This document shows, piece by piece, positions 1 to 7,690 of a stretch of 14,748 nucleotides of DNA. The notes under the pieces were generated by a model. That model did not search any database. It saw only the letters and a list, made by a program, of their open reading frames with translations, and was not told the origin of the DNA. Every line of letters begins with the position of its first letter. Position 1 is the stretch's first letter. Both the position numbers and the translations under genes were made by a program. The stretch is from Treponema_I sp045631425 (GTDB lineage: Bacteria; Spirochaetota; Spirochaetia; Treponematales; Treponemataceae). The stretch lies in assembly GCA_045631425.1 (NCBI GenBank), contig JAZQUR010000006.1, forward strand, positions 1-14,748, written 5' to 3'.

Positions 1-90
1 CAATTCTTAATTGGAAAAGAAATCTCTATTTTAAAACAATACTTTTCATTTTAAAAAAATCTTATTAATATAAACTATTGGATAACTACT

Positions 91-1611
91 ATGACACTAT
101 TTCACATTTTAACATTAGCAACGACAACACTTAACGTCATCTTTATCATTTTTGTGCTTTTCTTTGAACGAAAAGAATCCGGGCGACGATTTGCTTGGCT
201 TTTAGCCCTTGTATTTCTCCCAATCCTTGGAATGATTTTATACATTCTTTGCAGCGGACACTTTTTCACATCCACACGAAAAATGGAAAAAATCCGAAAA
301 CACCTTTTCACCCTAACATCACCATTTTTGCAAGAACAAAAAGAGTTCTACATTGCTACAAAAGACTCTATCCAAAACGAAAGCATAAAAAAGTACGACG
401 ACATTGTCCTAATGAATATGCTAAATGCAAATTCAAGTATTACCTTTACCGATGCTACACAAATATTCACTTGTGGTCACGAAATGTTTGAATCACTCTG
501 CAAAGACTTAGAAGAAGCCAAAGAATTTATCTACATGCAATTTTTTATCTTCCACAACGATAACATCGGAAAACGACTTCTTGAAATCCTTTGTAGAAAA
601 GCAAAAGAAGGAGTTGATGTAAAACTTCTCTACGATGATGTAGGCTCAATCCTAACTCCAATGCTTTTTTTCTCAAAATTAGATTCTGCCGGTGGTCAAA
701 GTTTGCCATTTTTCCCAGTAAAAATTGGTGCCCCACTTACACTAAATTTTAGAAATCACCGTAAAAACGTCATAATCGACGGAAAAATTGGTTACCTTGG
801 TGGCATGAATGTTGGGGATGAATACATTATCGGCTTAAAGAAAAAACCAGAACATCCTTGGCGGGACACACATCTTCGTCTAACAGGAAACTGCGTTCTT
901 TCTATGTTGGAAATATTCCTCATTGACTGGCAAAGTTCCGCCTTTGGAAAAAAAGCCATAAAAACAACAGACAAAGTTGCCCAGTATTATCCACTAGAAA
1001 AGTTTGAAGCCATAAACAAGAAAATTCTCCATGACTTGAAAAACGATATTCCCGGGGATGAAAAAATTCCGACACAGGTAATCGCCTCTGGCCCAAATGA
1101 TATGTACAAGTCTGAAATCCGGGATATGATGATTCGTATGATTATGGACGCCAAAGAAAGTATTTATCTACAAAGTCCATATTTCACCCCAGATGAAGCA
1201 TTTATCTCTGCATTGAAAATCGCAGCCCTTTCCGGAAAGGATATTCGCATAATGGTGCCAGGAAAATGGGATAAAGCCTACGTAAAAGCCGCTGCAATGG
1301 AGTTTATCCGCGAAATGATTCCTTATGGAATCAAATTTTACGCTTATCCAGGCTTTATTCACGCAAAGACCCTAGTTGTAGACGGAAAAATCGTTACTAT
1401 CGGCACCACAAATATTGATACAAGAAGTTTTGAACTTCACTTTGAAATGAATATCATCTTCTACGACTCTACCTTCGCACAAAAAAATGTTGATATTTTC
1501 CTAGAAGACCAAAAAAAATGTACGCTTATTGAAAAAGAGAACTTAGACAAAGCTCCGATTTTCAAGCGTACACTTTGGGGATTTTTCAAATTATTCTCCC
1601 CATTGATGTAA
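91..1611 (+). CDS. cls: Cardiolipin synthase (phospholipase D superfamily)
   Basis: Predicted membrane enzyme that joins two phosphatidylglycerol molecules into cardiolipin plus glycerol at the inner membrane. Two N-terminal hydrophobic segments (about residues 4-24 and 35-55) are followed by two PLD domains. Each carries a complete HxKx4D catalytic motif: H223/K225/D230 and H424/K426/D431, with downstream GGMN (237-240) and GTTN (438-441) that fit the family. Length 506 is normal for a bacterial two-segment Cls. The ATG at 91 is preceded only by a weak GGA at 80-82, so the Shine-Dalgarno is poor; a TATAAA at 69-74 is a possible -10 without a convincing -35. It is convergent with the next gene, the stop codons lying only a few bases apart and no terminator between them. 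Function is assigned from motifs and architecture. A different PLD-type phosphatidyltransferase is possible but less likely. Confidence 0.93.
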   Translation: MTLFHILTLATTTLNVIFIIFVLFFERKESGRRFAWLLALVFLPILGMILYILCSGHFFTSTRKMEKIRKHLFTLTSPFLQEQKEFYIATKDSIQNESIKKYDDIVLMNMLNANSSITFTDATQIFTCGHEMFESLCKDLEEAKEFIYMQFFIFHNDNIGKRLLEILCRKAKEGVDVKLLYDDVGSILTPMLFFSKLDSAGGQSLPFFPVKIGAPLTLNFRNHRKNVIIDGKIGYLGGMNVGDEYIIGLKKKPEHPWRDTHLRLTGNCVLSMLEIFLIDWQSSAFGKKAIKTTDKVAQYYPLEKFEAINKKILHDLKNDIPGDEKIPTQVIASGPNDMYKSEIRDMMIRMIMDAKESIYLQSPYFTPDEAFISALKIAALSGKDIRIMVPGKWDKAYVKAAAMEFIREMIPYGIKFYAYPGFIHAKTLVVDGKIVTIGTTNIDTRSFELHFEMNIIFYDSTFAQKNVDIFLEDQKKCTLIEKENLDKAPIFKRTLWGFFKLFSPLM

Positions 1612-1617
1612 AAATAT

Positions 1618-2619
1618 TTATTTAACTAGCTTATCAAAGTATTTTTTGTTTGCGTAATAAAAATCACCGTAAGCAGAAATTGAATCCATTTTGTAAACAT
1701 TGTCAGATTCTTTTGTATACATTTCGATTTGGTAAACATAAGAATCTGATTCTTTGTTATAAGTTAAATATTTCAAAACAGACTTTTTATCATCTTCTTG
1801 AAAACTGATGCTTGGGGCGTAAATCTCCACACCTGGAGTTGCGAAGTTCATCTTTGCGATAGCCATAAACCAACTAGCATCAATTCCAGAAGCAACAAGA
1901 TTTTCCTTTGTTTCAGATAACTCCACATACATTGATAACATAACTGCATCTTCGTCTATAAACTTGATTTCATCAGTGTATGAAGTCCACTTTTTAGTCA
2001 AATCTTTTTTCTTGTCTTTAGCGTTAAAGTTTGGAAGATTTTTACATCCCTTAAAATCAGTAAATGATGTGTCAGAACTGTCTGAAAGTGTCCCAATTAC
2101 TTCCAATTCAAAAAGCTTGTCGCCTTTATCGTTTAATATTTGGCTCAAATTGAAGATTGGCACATAATCGTCGAAAACCATTGTTACATATCCGCCAAAC
2201 TGAACATAATCTTGTTCTAGTCTAACAGTTGAAGAAAAATCGCTACCGTTTAGTTTTTTGCGACGACCAGCAAACTCATAAAGCACATCATGCAAATAAT
2301 TTAATGTGTCCGTATCGTCAGCAGAAGTTACACCGACAATTTTTTCTCCAGTCATATCAACAAAATCGCTTTCTGGATTTAATGTAAGATAAATTGTTAT
2401 GTCCTTTGAACCAGCTTCAGGATTTTCAGCGTAATATCGTAGAGCGATTGTGCTTTCATCATACTGCAAAAATCCGATGTAAGTTTCACGAGGAAAAGTG
2501 TAATCTTTGTAATAAACGTATTCACCAGAAGTCATTGGGAAATTTGTTTCTACTCCCGGAATCGCAAAACACAAACTTGCCATCACAATCATACAAACTG
2601 ATATCAAGATTTTCTTCAT
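1618..2619 (-). CDS. Secreted/periplasmic protein of unknown function
   Basis: I do not recognise the family. The protein is 333 residues from the ATG at 2619, chosen because GGAG (2627-2630) sits 7 nt upstream; the reading frame extends to a TTG at 2643 that lacks this support. The N-terminus is a clear Sec signal peptide: two lysines, a hydrophobic core to about residue 16, then CFA, giving likely cleavage after Ala19. No lipobox Cys is at the cleavage site, so a soluble periplasmic or surface protein is more likely than a lipoprotein. The mature part is acidic, rich in Asp, Lys, Tyr and Ser, with alternating polar/hydrophobic stretches suggesting beta structure; no catalytic motif is visible. 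It lies downstream of proS behind a strong terminator with no room for an obvious promoter, so read-through from proS may drive it. Confidence 0.75.
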   Translation of the reverse strand: MKKILISVCMIVMASLCFAIPGVETNFPMTSGEYVYYKDYTFPRETYIGFLQYDESTIALRYYAENPEAGSKDITIYLTLNPESDFVDMTGEKIVGVTSADDTDTLNYLHDVLYEFAGRRKKLNGSDFSSTVRLEQDYVQFGGYVTMVFDDYVPIFNLSQILNDKGDKLFELEVIGTLSDSSDTSFTDFKGCKNLPNFNAKDKKKDLTKKWTSYTDEIKFIDEDAVMLSMYVELSETKENLVASGIDASWFMAIAKMNFATPGVEIYAPSISFQEDDKKSVLKYLTYNKESDSYVYQIEMYTKESDNVYKMDSISAYGDFYYANKKYFDKLVK

Positions 2620-2646
2620 TTTATTTCTCCAATCCTTTCTCAAAAC

Positions 2647-2689
2647 AAAAAAAAGCTGTTACGAAGTAAAATCCTCATAACAGCTTTTT
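2647..2689 (-). terminator. Intrinsic terminator after proS
   Basis: On the minus strand the arm 2689-2673 pairs with 2666-2650 over 17 positions (two G-U wobbles), with a 6-nt loop and eight consecutive U (2654-2647). The two wobbles would be mismatches in a plus-strand transcript, so the structure is tuned to terminate proS. Confidence 0.9.
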
Positions 2690-2699
2690 CAAATTAATA

Positions 2700-4517
2700 T
2701 TAACCGTTTAGTTTTGCTAATTCTGCGTTTACAGTTGCAACAACTTTTTCGATTGCATCTTCTACTGATAGAAGTTCTAATTCACTTGATGTTCGGCTTT
2801 TTAGCTCAACATTTGGAAGATTTTTTTCTCCCACAACGATTCTTAGTGGAACGCCAATCAAATCCATATCCTTGAATTTTACACCAGGGCGTTCGTTTCT
2901 GTCGTCTAGAAGAACTTCAATTCCTTTTTTAGAAAGAGCTTCATACATTGAATCAGCTACAGCTTTCATTTCACCGTCGTATTTTACAGGAACGATAGCC
3001 ACGTGATATGGAGCAACGCTCATTGGCCAAGTGATTCCGTTTTCATCATGATGTTCTTCGATAATTGAAGCCAAAGCTCTATCTACACCAATTCCGTAAC
3101 ATCCCATTGTAGGAACTTGTTGTTTTCCGTTTTCATCTAGGAAAGTTACATTCATTGATTTTGTATATTTGTAGCCAAGTTTGAAAATGTGCCCAAGTTC
3201 GTTTCCTTTTTTGCTGTAGTAAACGCTTTCTTTGCCATTTTCAGCACAACAAGCACATTTATCTCCAGCTACAACAACTCTCACATCAGCAGATAGATAT
3301 GGTGTGAAATCTCTACCAGGTTCAACATTTGCAAAGTGAACATCTTTTGCAAGACCACCAGTGATTGCGTTGTGCATGTGCATTACAGATTCGTCAGCAA
3401 TTACAGGTACTGATTCTAGTTTTACGGGACCAGCAAAACCAACTGGAGCTCCAGTAATGCGTTCAACATCGTAGTCAGAAGCTAGTTCTACTTCAGATGC
3501 TTTTAGTAAACCGGCAAGTTTTGCTTCGTTTACGTCTAAATCTCCACGAATACAAACTGCGAAGAAGCTTTCTGGATAATAAGGGATTCCAGAAGTTGCA
3601 TCTGTTACGCGTTTTAGATCTTTGCATCCAGGTGCGTTTCTTAAATCAAGTTCGCTATTAATCACTTTGTAAATCAATGTTTTGATAAATGATTTTGGAG
3701 TTGTATTTAAGAAAGAAGAAAGTTCTTCGATTGTTTTTACGTTTGGTGTATCAATTGATTTTACAGCTTCAGTTGTAGCAACGCCTTCTTCCCAGTCATT
3801 TGCACAAGCAGCTTTTTCTGTGTTTGCTGCGTATCCACAAGTTGGACAAATAATTAGTGTATCATCACCAACAGCGCTTTCAACCATGAATTCTTCTGAA
3901 CCAGTTCCACCCATAGCACCAGAGTCAGCACGTACAGGAATAACTGTTAATCCAAGACGTTTGAAAATGTTTCGGTATGCTTTTGCGAATTCGTCGTAAG
4001 TTGCATCCAAACATTCTTGATTTGCGTGGAATGAGTAAGCATCTTTCATTGTGAATTCACGACCACGCATTACACCGTATCTTGGACGGATTTCATCTCT
4101 ATATTTTGTGTTAATTTGATAAGCAACGATTGGAAGTTGTTTGTATGAAGAAAGTTCATCTCTAACAAGTGATGTAAAAACTTCTTCTGCAGTTGGACTT
4201 ACTACAAGCTCTTGATTTACGCGGTTTGTAACACGTAACATTCCAGCGCCCATTGTTTCCCAACGACCAGATTCTCTCCACAATTCACCAGGAACAACCA
4301 CAGATGGTTTAAATTCCATGGCGCCAATTGCGTTCATTTCTTCTCTAATTATATTTTCAACTTTACGAAAAGCTTTTAATCCAAGGGGCAAATAAGTAAA
4401 AAGACCATTTCCAAGTTTTCTTAAAAGACCAGCTCTTAACATTAACTGGTGACTAGCAATAACTGCTTCGGCAGGAACTTCCCGAAGTGTTGACATAAAT
4501 GTTTTTGATGTTTTCAT
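2700..4517 (-). CDS. proS: Prolyl-tRNA synthetase, bacterial type with editing domain
   Basis: Class II aminoacyl-tRNA synthetase charging tRNA-Pro with proline in the cytoplasm. Motif 1 lies about residues 44-71, the TxE-type loop SPTAEE at 107-112, motif 2 from R140 to about F155 and motif 3 around GIGVDR (475-480). An INS editing domain occupies about 225-405, with conserved K279 and the RGDxxxNEAKL stretch (324-334). It begins with a CPxCG and has a later CACC cluster (421-424). The C-terminal anticodon-binding domain follows from about 505. Length 605 is slightly above the usual 565-575. The extra residues appear to sit within the INS domain near 288-315. The ATG at 4517 has no Shine-Dalgarno, and a good promoter puts the transcript start at the ATG. 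Divergent from the PTS EIIA gene. Identification is secure. Confidence 0.97.
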   Translation of the reverse strand: MKTSKTFMSTLREVPAEAVIASHQLMLRAGLLRKLGNGLFTYLPLGLKAFRKVENIIREEMNAIGAMEFKPSVVVPGELWRESGRWETMGAGMLRVTNRVNQELVVSPTAEEVFTSLVRDELSSYKQLPIVAYQINTKYRDEIRPRYGVMRGREFTMKDAYSFHANQECLDATYDEFAKAYRNIFKRLGLTVIPVRADSGAMGGTGSEEFMVESAVGDDTLIICPTCGYAANTEKAACANDWEEGVATTEAVKSIDTPNVKTIEELSSFLNTTPKSFIKTLIYKVINSELDLRNAPGCKDLKRVTDATSGIPYYPESFFAVCIRGDLDVNEAKLAGLLKASEVELASDYDVERITGAPVGFAGPVKLESVPVIADESVMHMHNAITGGLAKDVHFANVEPGRDFTPYLSADVRVVVAGDKCACCAENGKESVYYSKKGNELGHIFKLGYKYTKSMNVTFLDENGKQQVPTMGCYGIGVDRALASIIEEHHDENGITWPMSVAPYHVAIVPVKYDGEMKAVADSMYEALSKKGIEVLLDDRNERPGVKFKDMDLIGVPLRIVVGEKNLPNVELKSRTSSELELLSVEDAIEKVVATVNAELAKLNG

Positions 4518-4524
4518 AGCTTAT

Positions 4525-4553
4525 ATTCTATTAAAAACAAGGTTCTTTTTCAA
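4525..4553 (-). promoter_or_regulatory. proS promoter, predicted leaderless start
   Basis: Minus-strand TTGAAA (4553-4548), 17-bp spacer, TAGAAT (4530-4525, 5/6 to consensus). Only 7 bp separate the -10 from the proS ATG, so transcription should begin at or within a base or two of the start codon. No Shine-Dalgarno is present, consistent with a leaderless mRNA. Confidence 0.6.
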
Positions 4554-4719
4554 GTAAATATCCTTTTACACCAAGTAAAAACAAGAAACTTTAGTCATAT
4601 TTCAGTTATCTTTACTTTTACTTTACTTGCTTTATATGTGAAAATTTACGAAATTTAGGTAATTTTATACAGTTTTTATTATTTTGCATTTTTTGACCTT
4701 GACTTTTAGGATAAGTAAA
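4552..4719. repeat. Six AAGTAAA heptamers between proS and PTS gene
   Basis: The heptamer AAGTAAA occurs on the plus strand at 4552-4558, 4573-4579 and 4713-4719, and as TTTACTT at 4611-4617, 4617-4623 and 4622-4628. One copy touches the proS -35 element; another lies between the -35 and -10 of the PTS promoter. Spacings of 21 bp (4552/4573) and 11 bp (4611/4622) are near whole helical turns. These could be operator half-sites; AT-rich chance repetition is the alternative. Confidence 0.4.
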
Positions 4720-4727
4720 CGTACACT
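4699..4727 (+). promoter_or_regulatory. PTS EIIA promoter, predicted leaderless start
   Basis: TTGACT (4699-4704), 17-bp spacer, TACACT (4722-4727). The ATG begins at 4734, seven bases after the -10, so the predicted +1 coincides with the A of the start codon. No Shine-Dalgarno precedes the ATG. A second overlapping TTGACC starts at 4693. Confidence 0.65.
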
Positions 4728-4733
4728 AAAGAT

Positions 4734-5180
4734 ATGAATTTGAAGACTGTATTAACACCAGAAACTGTAAACCTTCACTTAAAGGGCACAACAAAAGAAG
4801 AAATCATTGACGAAATGCTAGAAGTTCTTATCGCAGCTGGAAAAGTTAGCGACAAAACTGCAGCTCGTGAATGTGTTCTTGACCGTGAACGCAAAATGTC
4901 AACTGGTATGAAACACGGTATTGCTATTCCTCATGGAAAAACAGATACTGTAAGCGACTTAGTTGCTTGTATTGGTATTTCTGACAACCCTGTTGATTTT
5001 GACTCTTTGGATCAAGAGCCATGCCGTATATTTATCATGACTCTATCTCCTGTAAACAAAACAGGACCACACTTACAATTCTTAGCTGAAGTAAGTTTGC
5101 TATTCAAGAGCGCAGAAAAACGTCAGGAAATCTTAAAAACAACAGACAAAGCTGAAGTTATCAAAATCTTAACAGAATAG
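4734..5180 (+). CDS. PTS EIIA domain protein (fructose/nitrogen-type, PtsN-like)
   Basis: A single-domain 148-residue EIIA of the PTS_EIIA_2 (fructose/mannitol/PtsN) family, which accepts phosphate from HPr on a histidine and passes it to an EIIB or acts as a regulator. The phosphorylation site is recognisable as IAIPHGK with His67, preceded by MSTGMKHG (55-62). The mid-protein FDSLDQEP segment and the C-terminal TGPHLQFLAEVS stretch (about 110-121) also fit the family. No EIIB, EIIC or HPr domain is fused or adjacent, so a stand-alone regulatory role like PtsN is as likely as a transport role; spirochaetes often keep such partial PTS systems. Its promoter predicts a leaderless transcript, and an intrinsic terminator follows, so it appears monocistronic. 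Domain call is firm; substrate or target cannot be told. Confidence 0.93.
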   Translation: MNLKTVLTPETVNLHLKGTTKEEIIDEMLEVLIAAGKVSDKTAARECVLDRERKMSTGMKHGIAIPHGKTDTVSDLVACIGISDNPVDFDSLDQEPCRIFIMTLSPVNKTGPHLQFLAEVSLLFKSAEKRQEILKTTDKAEVIKILTE

Positions 5181-5213
5181 TTCTTTGTTTTTATGTCAGA
5201 CTTTTGGAACGAA

Positions 5214-5249
5214 AGACCACTTTGCATTGCATTGTGGTCTATTTTTTTT
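5214..5249 (+). terminator. Intrinsic terminator after PTS EIIA gene
   Basis: AGACCAC (5214-5220) pairs with GTGGTCT (5234-5240) over 7 bp with a 13-nt loop, followed by eight T (5242-5249). Confidence 0.85.
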
Positions 5250-5267
5250 GCCTAAATCCTCTTTTTT

Positions 5268-5296
5268 TTATCAATATATTGCTTTGCCACTATAAT
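5268..5296 (+). promoter_or_regulatory. Putative promoter of GH5-like gene
   Basis: Perfect TATAAT at 5291-5296 with TTATCA (5268-5273, 4/6) 17 bp upstream, located just after the preceding terminator. It implies a 5' leader of about 50 nt. Confidence 0.5.
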
Positions 5297-5355
5297 TTTT
5301 TTTATTTTTAGATTATCCTAACAGCGATAAAATCCTTTATTTATATGGAACTTTT

Positions 5356-6717
5356 ATGAAACAAGACGCACTATTTTATGTAAAAAACGGAACACTTTTT
5401 GACAATCAAGACAGAATGGCCTTTTTCAGAGGTTGCAATTATATTCAATCAGAACTTTTCCCAATAGAAGAAGCAGACTCAAGATTTAACAAACTTTTGC
5501 TAAAAGGCTGCAATCTTATTCGCTGGTTTATATCTTGGGAAGTTGTAGAACCAGAACCAGAAGCATACAACGAAGAATATCTTGCTGATTTGAGAAATCT
5601 CTTAAAAAAAGCAGAAGAATACAATATCAACGTGATTATGGAGCCAACTGGAATTCCTTCTTGGGCATATAAAAAACTTGGACTAGAAGTTCAAGAAGAA
5701 AACCTAGACACCACAAATAATCCTTGGGCGTGGAAAATGGAAGACAACTATGCAACTCGCACATTTTACACATTATTTTTTGCGGGCCACACTTATGCAA
5801 AAGGTCTAAAAATTGATGGAGACCCGATTCAGGATTATCTACAAGAACACTTTACCAACGCCATGAATCACGCGGCTCGTCGCTTAAAAGACTGCGAAAG
5901 CATTATCGGCTTTGGGATAATGTCTGACATCAACTCAGGATATATCGGAACAGAAAACTTTTTACAAAGCGATTTTGCAAAAGATACAGAAAATCAAAAT
6001 TGGAAGGATTTTTGGAATCAATTTGGTGCATTAACTGAGCCAAATTATTTTGCACTACAAGAAGGGGATTTTAACTCAAGATTTGTGCTACCTTTTGCAG
6101 AAGAATACGTAGAAACACTACTAAAAAAACACAAGCACTATATCTTTTTCACAAATATCAAAGGTATCGAAACAACAGAAAATGTGCTTTTTTCAGAAGG
6201 ATATAATAAATCAGCACCAAAAAGCAAATCTTTCTTTGCAAAACCAGACACAACCTTTGAAGACACAATTTCTGGTTGGAAGAAAACTTCCCTTTTAACA
6301 GAATTTGCCTCACAAAACGTTGGAAATGTTGCAAAAGAAACAGAAGACACAAAAGCATTTTACGACCTAATCGATGCTAAGTTGATTTCAGCTTGTGCCT
6401 TAGAATTTAAAGAAGCCCTTGATCCAAAAACTTTTGTACGCCCATACGTTTCTGTAATAGCGGGAACTTTGGTAAAACAAGAAGTTATTTTTGATAAAGA
6501 GATAACATTCACAATTGAGTGGGATAGTTCAGTTTGTCCAACATCATCTGGAGACGCTGATACAGAGATTTTCGTACCAAAATTGTGGTTTCCAAAAGGC
6601 TGGAAAACAGAAAAATTCGACGGTGTTGGAATTTTGCGCGAAGTTCCAGAAAATCAGAAATTGTACGTAAAAACTTTAGAAGCTCGTCGCTGTAAGTTGA
6701 TAATAAAATCTTTGTAA
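5356..6717 (+). CDS. GH5-like glycoside hydrolase, endoglycoceramidase-related
   Basis: A 453-residue (beta/alpha)8-barrel protein resembling GH5 endoglycoceramidase/steryl-glucosidase relatives. Family-like features include NLIRWFISWEVVEPEPEAY (53-71), in the place of the usual MWExxEP block. A later VRPYVSVIAG (361-370) matches the RPYPxAxAG segment. A C-terminal beta-sandwich-like tail contains IFVPKLWFPKGW (405-416). The candidate nucleophile is E316 in LLTEF. The acid/base loop, normally NEPxxGYIG, reads MSDINSGYIG with D191 in place of Glu. The usual HQD block is also replaced, by MEPTGIPSW (95-103). There is no signal peptide, so it is cytoplasmic. Start ATG has a weak GGA at 5347-5349. 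Convergent with cutC. Fold assignment is fairly confident; activity and substrate are unknown, and it may be catalytically altered. Confidence 0.75.
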   Translation: MKQDALFYVKNGTLFDNQDRMAFFRGCNYIQSELFPIEEADSRFNKLLLKGCNLIRWFISWEVVEPEPEAYNEEYLADLRNLLKKAEEYNINVIMEPTGIPSWAYKKLGLEVQEENLDTTNNPWAWKMEDNYATRTFYTLFFAGHTYAKGLKIDGDPIQDYLQEHFTNAMNHAARRLKDCESIIGFGIMSDINSGYIGTENFLQSDFAKDTENQNWKDFWNQFGALTEPNYFALQEGDFNSRFVLPFAEEYVETLLKKHKHYIFFTNIKGIETTENVLFSEGYNKSAPKSKSFFAKPDTTFEDTISGWKKTSLLTEFASQNVGNVAKETEDTKAFYDLIDAKLISACALEFKEALDPKTFVRPYVSVIAGTLVKQEVIFDKEITFTIEWDSSVCPTSSGDADTEIFVPKLWFPKGWKTEKFDGVGILREVPENQKLYVKTLEARRCKLIIKSL

Positions 6718-6730
6718 AACTATAGATTTT
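6705..6730. terminator. AT-rich inverted repeat over convergent stop codons
   Basis: AAAATCT (6705-6711) and AGATTTT (6724-6730) form a 7-bp AT-rich stem with a 12-nt loop spanning both stop codons. It could act as a weak bidirectional terminator, but the stem has only one G-C pair. Confidence 0.25.
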
Positions 6731-7466
6731 CCAAAACTTCTTTAGCCTTAGCGACTTTGGAACCATCAGTTTTCCAAATCTCAAATTCGCTAAGCCCTTC
6801 CAATCCCATAAACACATCTGGATTTTTATAGAGCATTTTACTTTGCTCTGTAAATTTTCCAGACATGTGAAAGCAAGATAATTGAGTTTTTGGTTGAATT
6901 TCTCGGATGACATCGGCAGAAATTCCGCCACCAGCCAAAATATCAATTTGAGAATTTGCCTCTTTTACATATGATTTCAGATTTTCCACACCTGCAAGAC
7001 AGTTTTCCTTTTGACCAGAAGTTAAAATCGTATTTATACCAAGTTCCTTACATTGATTTATAGCTAAAATCCCGTCCTTGCACATATCAAATGCGCGATG
7101 GAAGGTAACTGACATTTTTCCAGCAGCATCTTTTAGGATTTTCATTCGGTGAATATCAAGATTGCCATCTGGTAAAAGACATCCAATCACAACGCCATCA
7201 GCACCTAAATCGCGAAAAAGTTTTACATCATCAAGAATATTGGCAAATTCATGGTCGGAATAGCAAAAATCACCAAAACGAGGCCGAATCAGCACATGGA
7301 TTTTGATATTACAGGCTTTACGAACTGCAGAAAATAAGCTGGGACTAGGAGTAAGCCCACCTATCACCAAGCCAGAACACAATTCAAGACGATTTGCACC
7401 TCCTTTTTCCGCTGCCAAAGCAGATTCCACAGAGTCAACGCAAACTTCTAAAATATAATCTTTCAT
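6720..7466 (-). CDS. cutC: CutC family protein
   Basis: A 248-residue cytoplasmic TIM-barrel protein of the CutC family, historically linked to copper tolerance although direct copper handling is disputed. Family signatures seen: EVCVDS (7-12), GGANRLELC (22-30), GGLTPS (36-41), HVLIRPRFGDFCY (57-69), TFHRAFD (121-127), LTSG (148-151) and GGGIS (179-183). Length matches the family. The ATG at 7466 has GAGG five bases upstream. No other copper gene (P-type ATPase, CopZ, CueR-like regulator) is nearby. It is convergent with the GH5-like gene, with only two bases between the stop codons, and divergent from the hydrogenase-chemoreceptor gene. Confidence 0.93.
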   Translation of the reverse strand: MKDYILEVCVDSVESALAAEKGGANRLELCSGLVIGGLTPSPSLFSAVRKACNIKIHVLIRPRFGDFCYSDHEFANILDDVKLFRDLGADGVVIGCLLPDGNLDIHRMKILKDAAGKMSVTFHRAFDMCKDGILAINQCKELGINTILTSGQKENCLAGVENLKSYVKEANSQIDILAGGGISADVIREIQPKTQLSCFHMSGKFTEQSKMLYKNPDVFMGLEGLSEFEIWKTDGSKVAKAKEVLENL

Positions 7467-7516
7467 ATCAGCCTCGCTTTAAAATTTCTCACAGAACTAT
7501 ACATATATTTTCTATC

Positions 7517-7522
7517 ATTATA
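7517..7522 (-). promoter_or_regulatory. Possible -10 element of cutC
   Basis: A perfect TATAAT on the minus strand about 50 bp upstream of the cutC ATG. No good -35 is seen at 16-18 bp, so support is limited. Confidence 0.3.
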
Positions 7523-7627
7523 TGAGTTTTGCCTTCTTATTATTTATTTTTTTTCGCAAAAAATTATTGATTTCTAGAGATTTTGGAGAAATGTTTTATT
7601 TTTTCCGATATTGCAAGTACAATAAAA

Positions 7628-7676
7628 GGATATTAATAATGCGATAATTTTATTCATCGCGTATCATAAAATATCC
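7628..7676 (+). promoter_or_regulatory. Two-tier hairpin in leader of hydrogenase-MCP gene
   Basis: GGATATT (7628-7634) pairs perfectly with AATATCC (7670-7676). Inside, ATGCGAT (7639-7645) pairs with ATCGCGT (7656-7662) with one G-U, around a 10-nt loop. The structure ends just before the Shine-Dalgarno AAGGA (7679-7683), 7 nt from the ATG. It could be a leader-RNA control element or a DNA operator. There is no T-run, so it is not an intrinsic terminator. Confidence 0.45.
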
Positions 7677-7690
7677 ACAAGGAATCGTTA

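Noticed and set aside
195..491. 98-codon plus-strand frame inside cls
   Set aside because: Out-of-frame shadow of the cardiolipin synthase gene.
4518..4733. T-box or other tRNA-responsive leader for proS
   Set aside because: The promoter places the transcript start at the ATG, and no T-box-like motif or terminator is present.
6509..6946. Open frame of 145 codons on the minus strand spanning the GH5-like and cutC 3' ends
   Set aside because: It overlaps two well-supported genes, has no homology-like motifs, and no Shine-Dalgarno.
7561..7690. Sigma-54 promoter (TTGCA at 7611-7615)
   Set aside because: No GG at the required -24 position.
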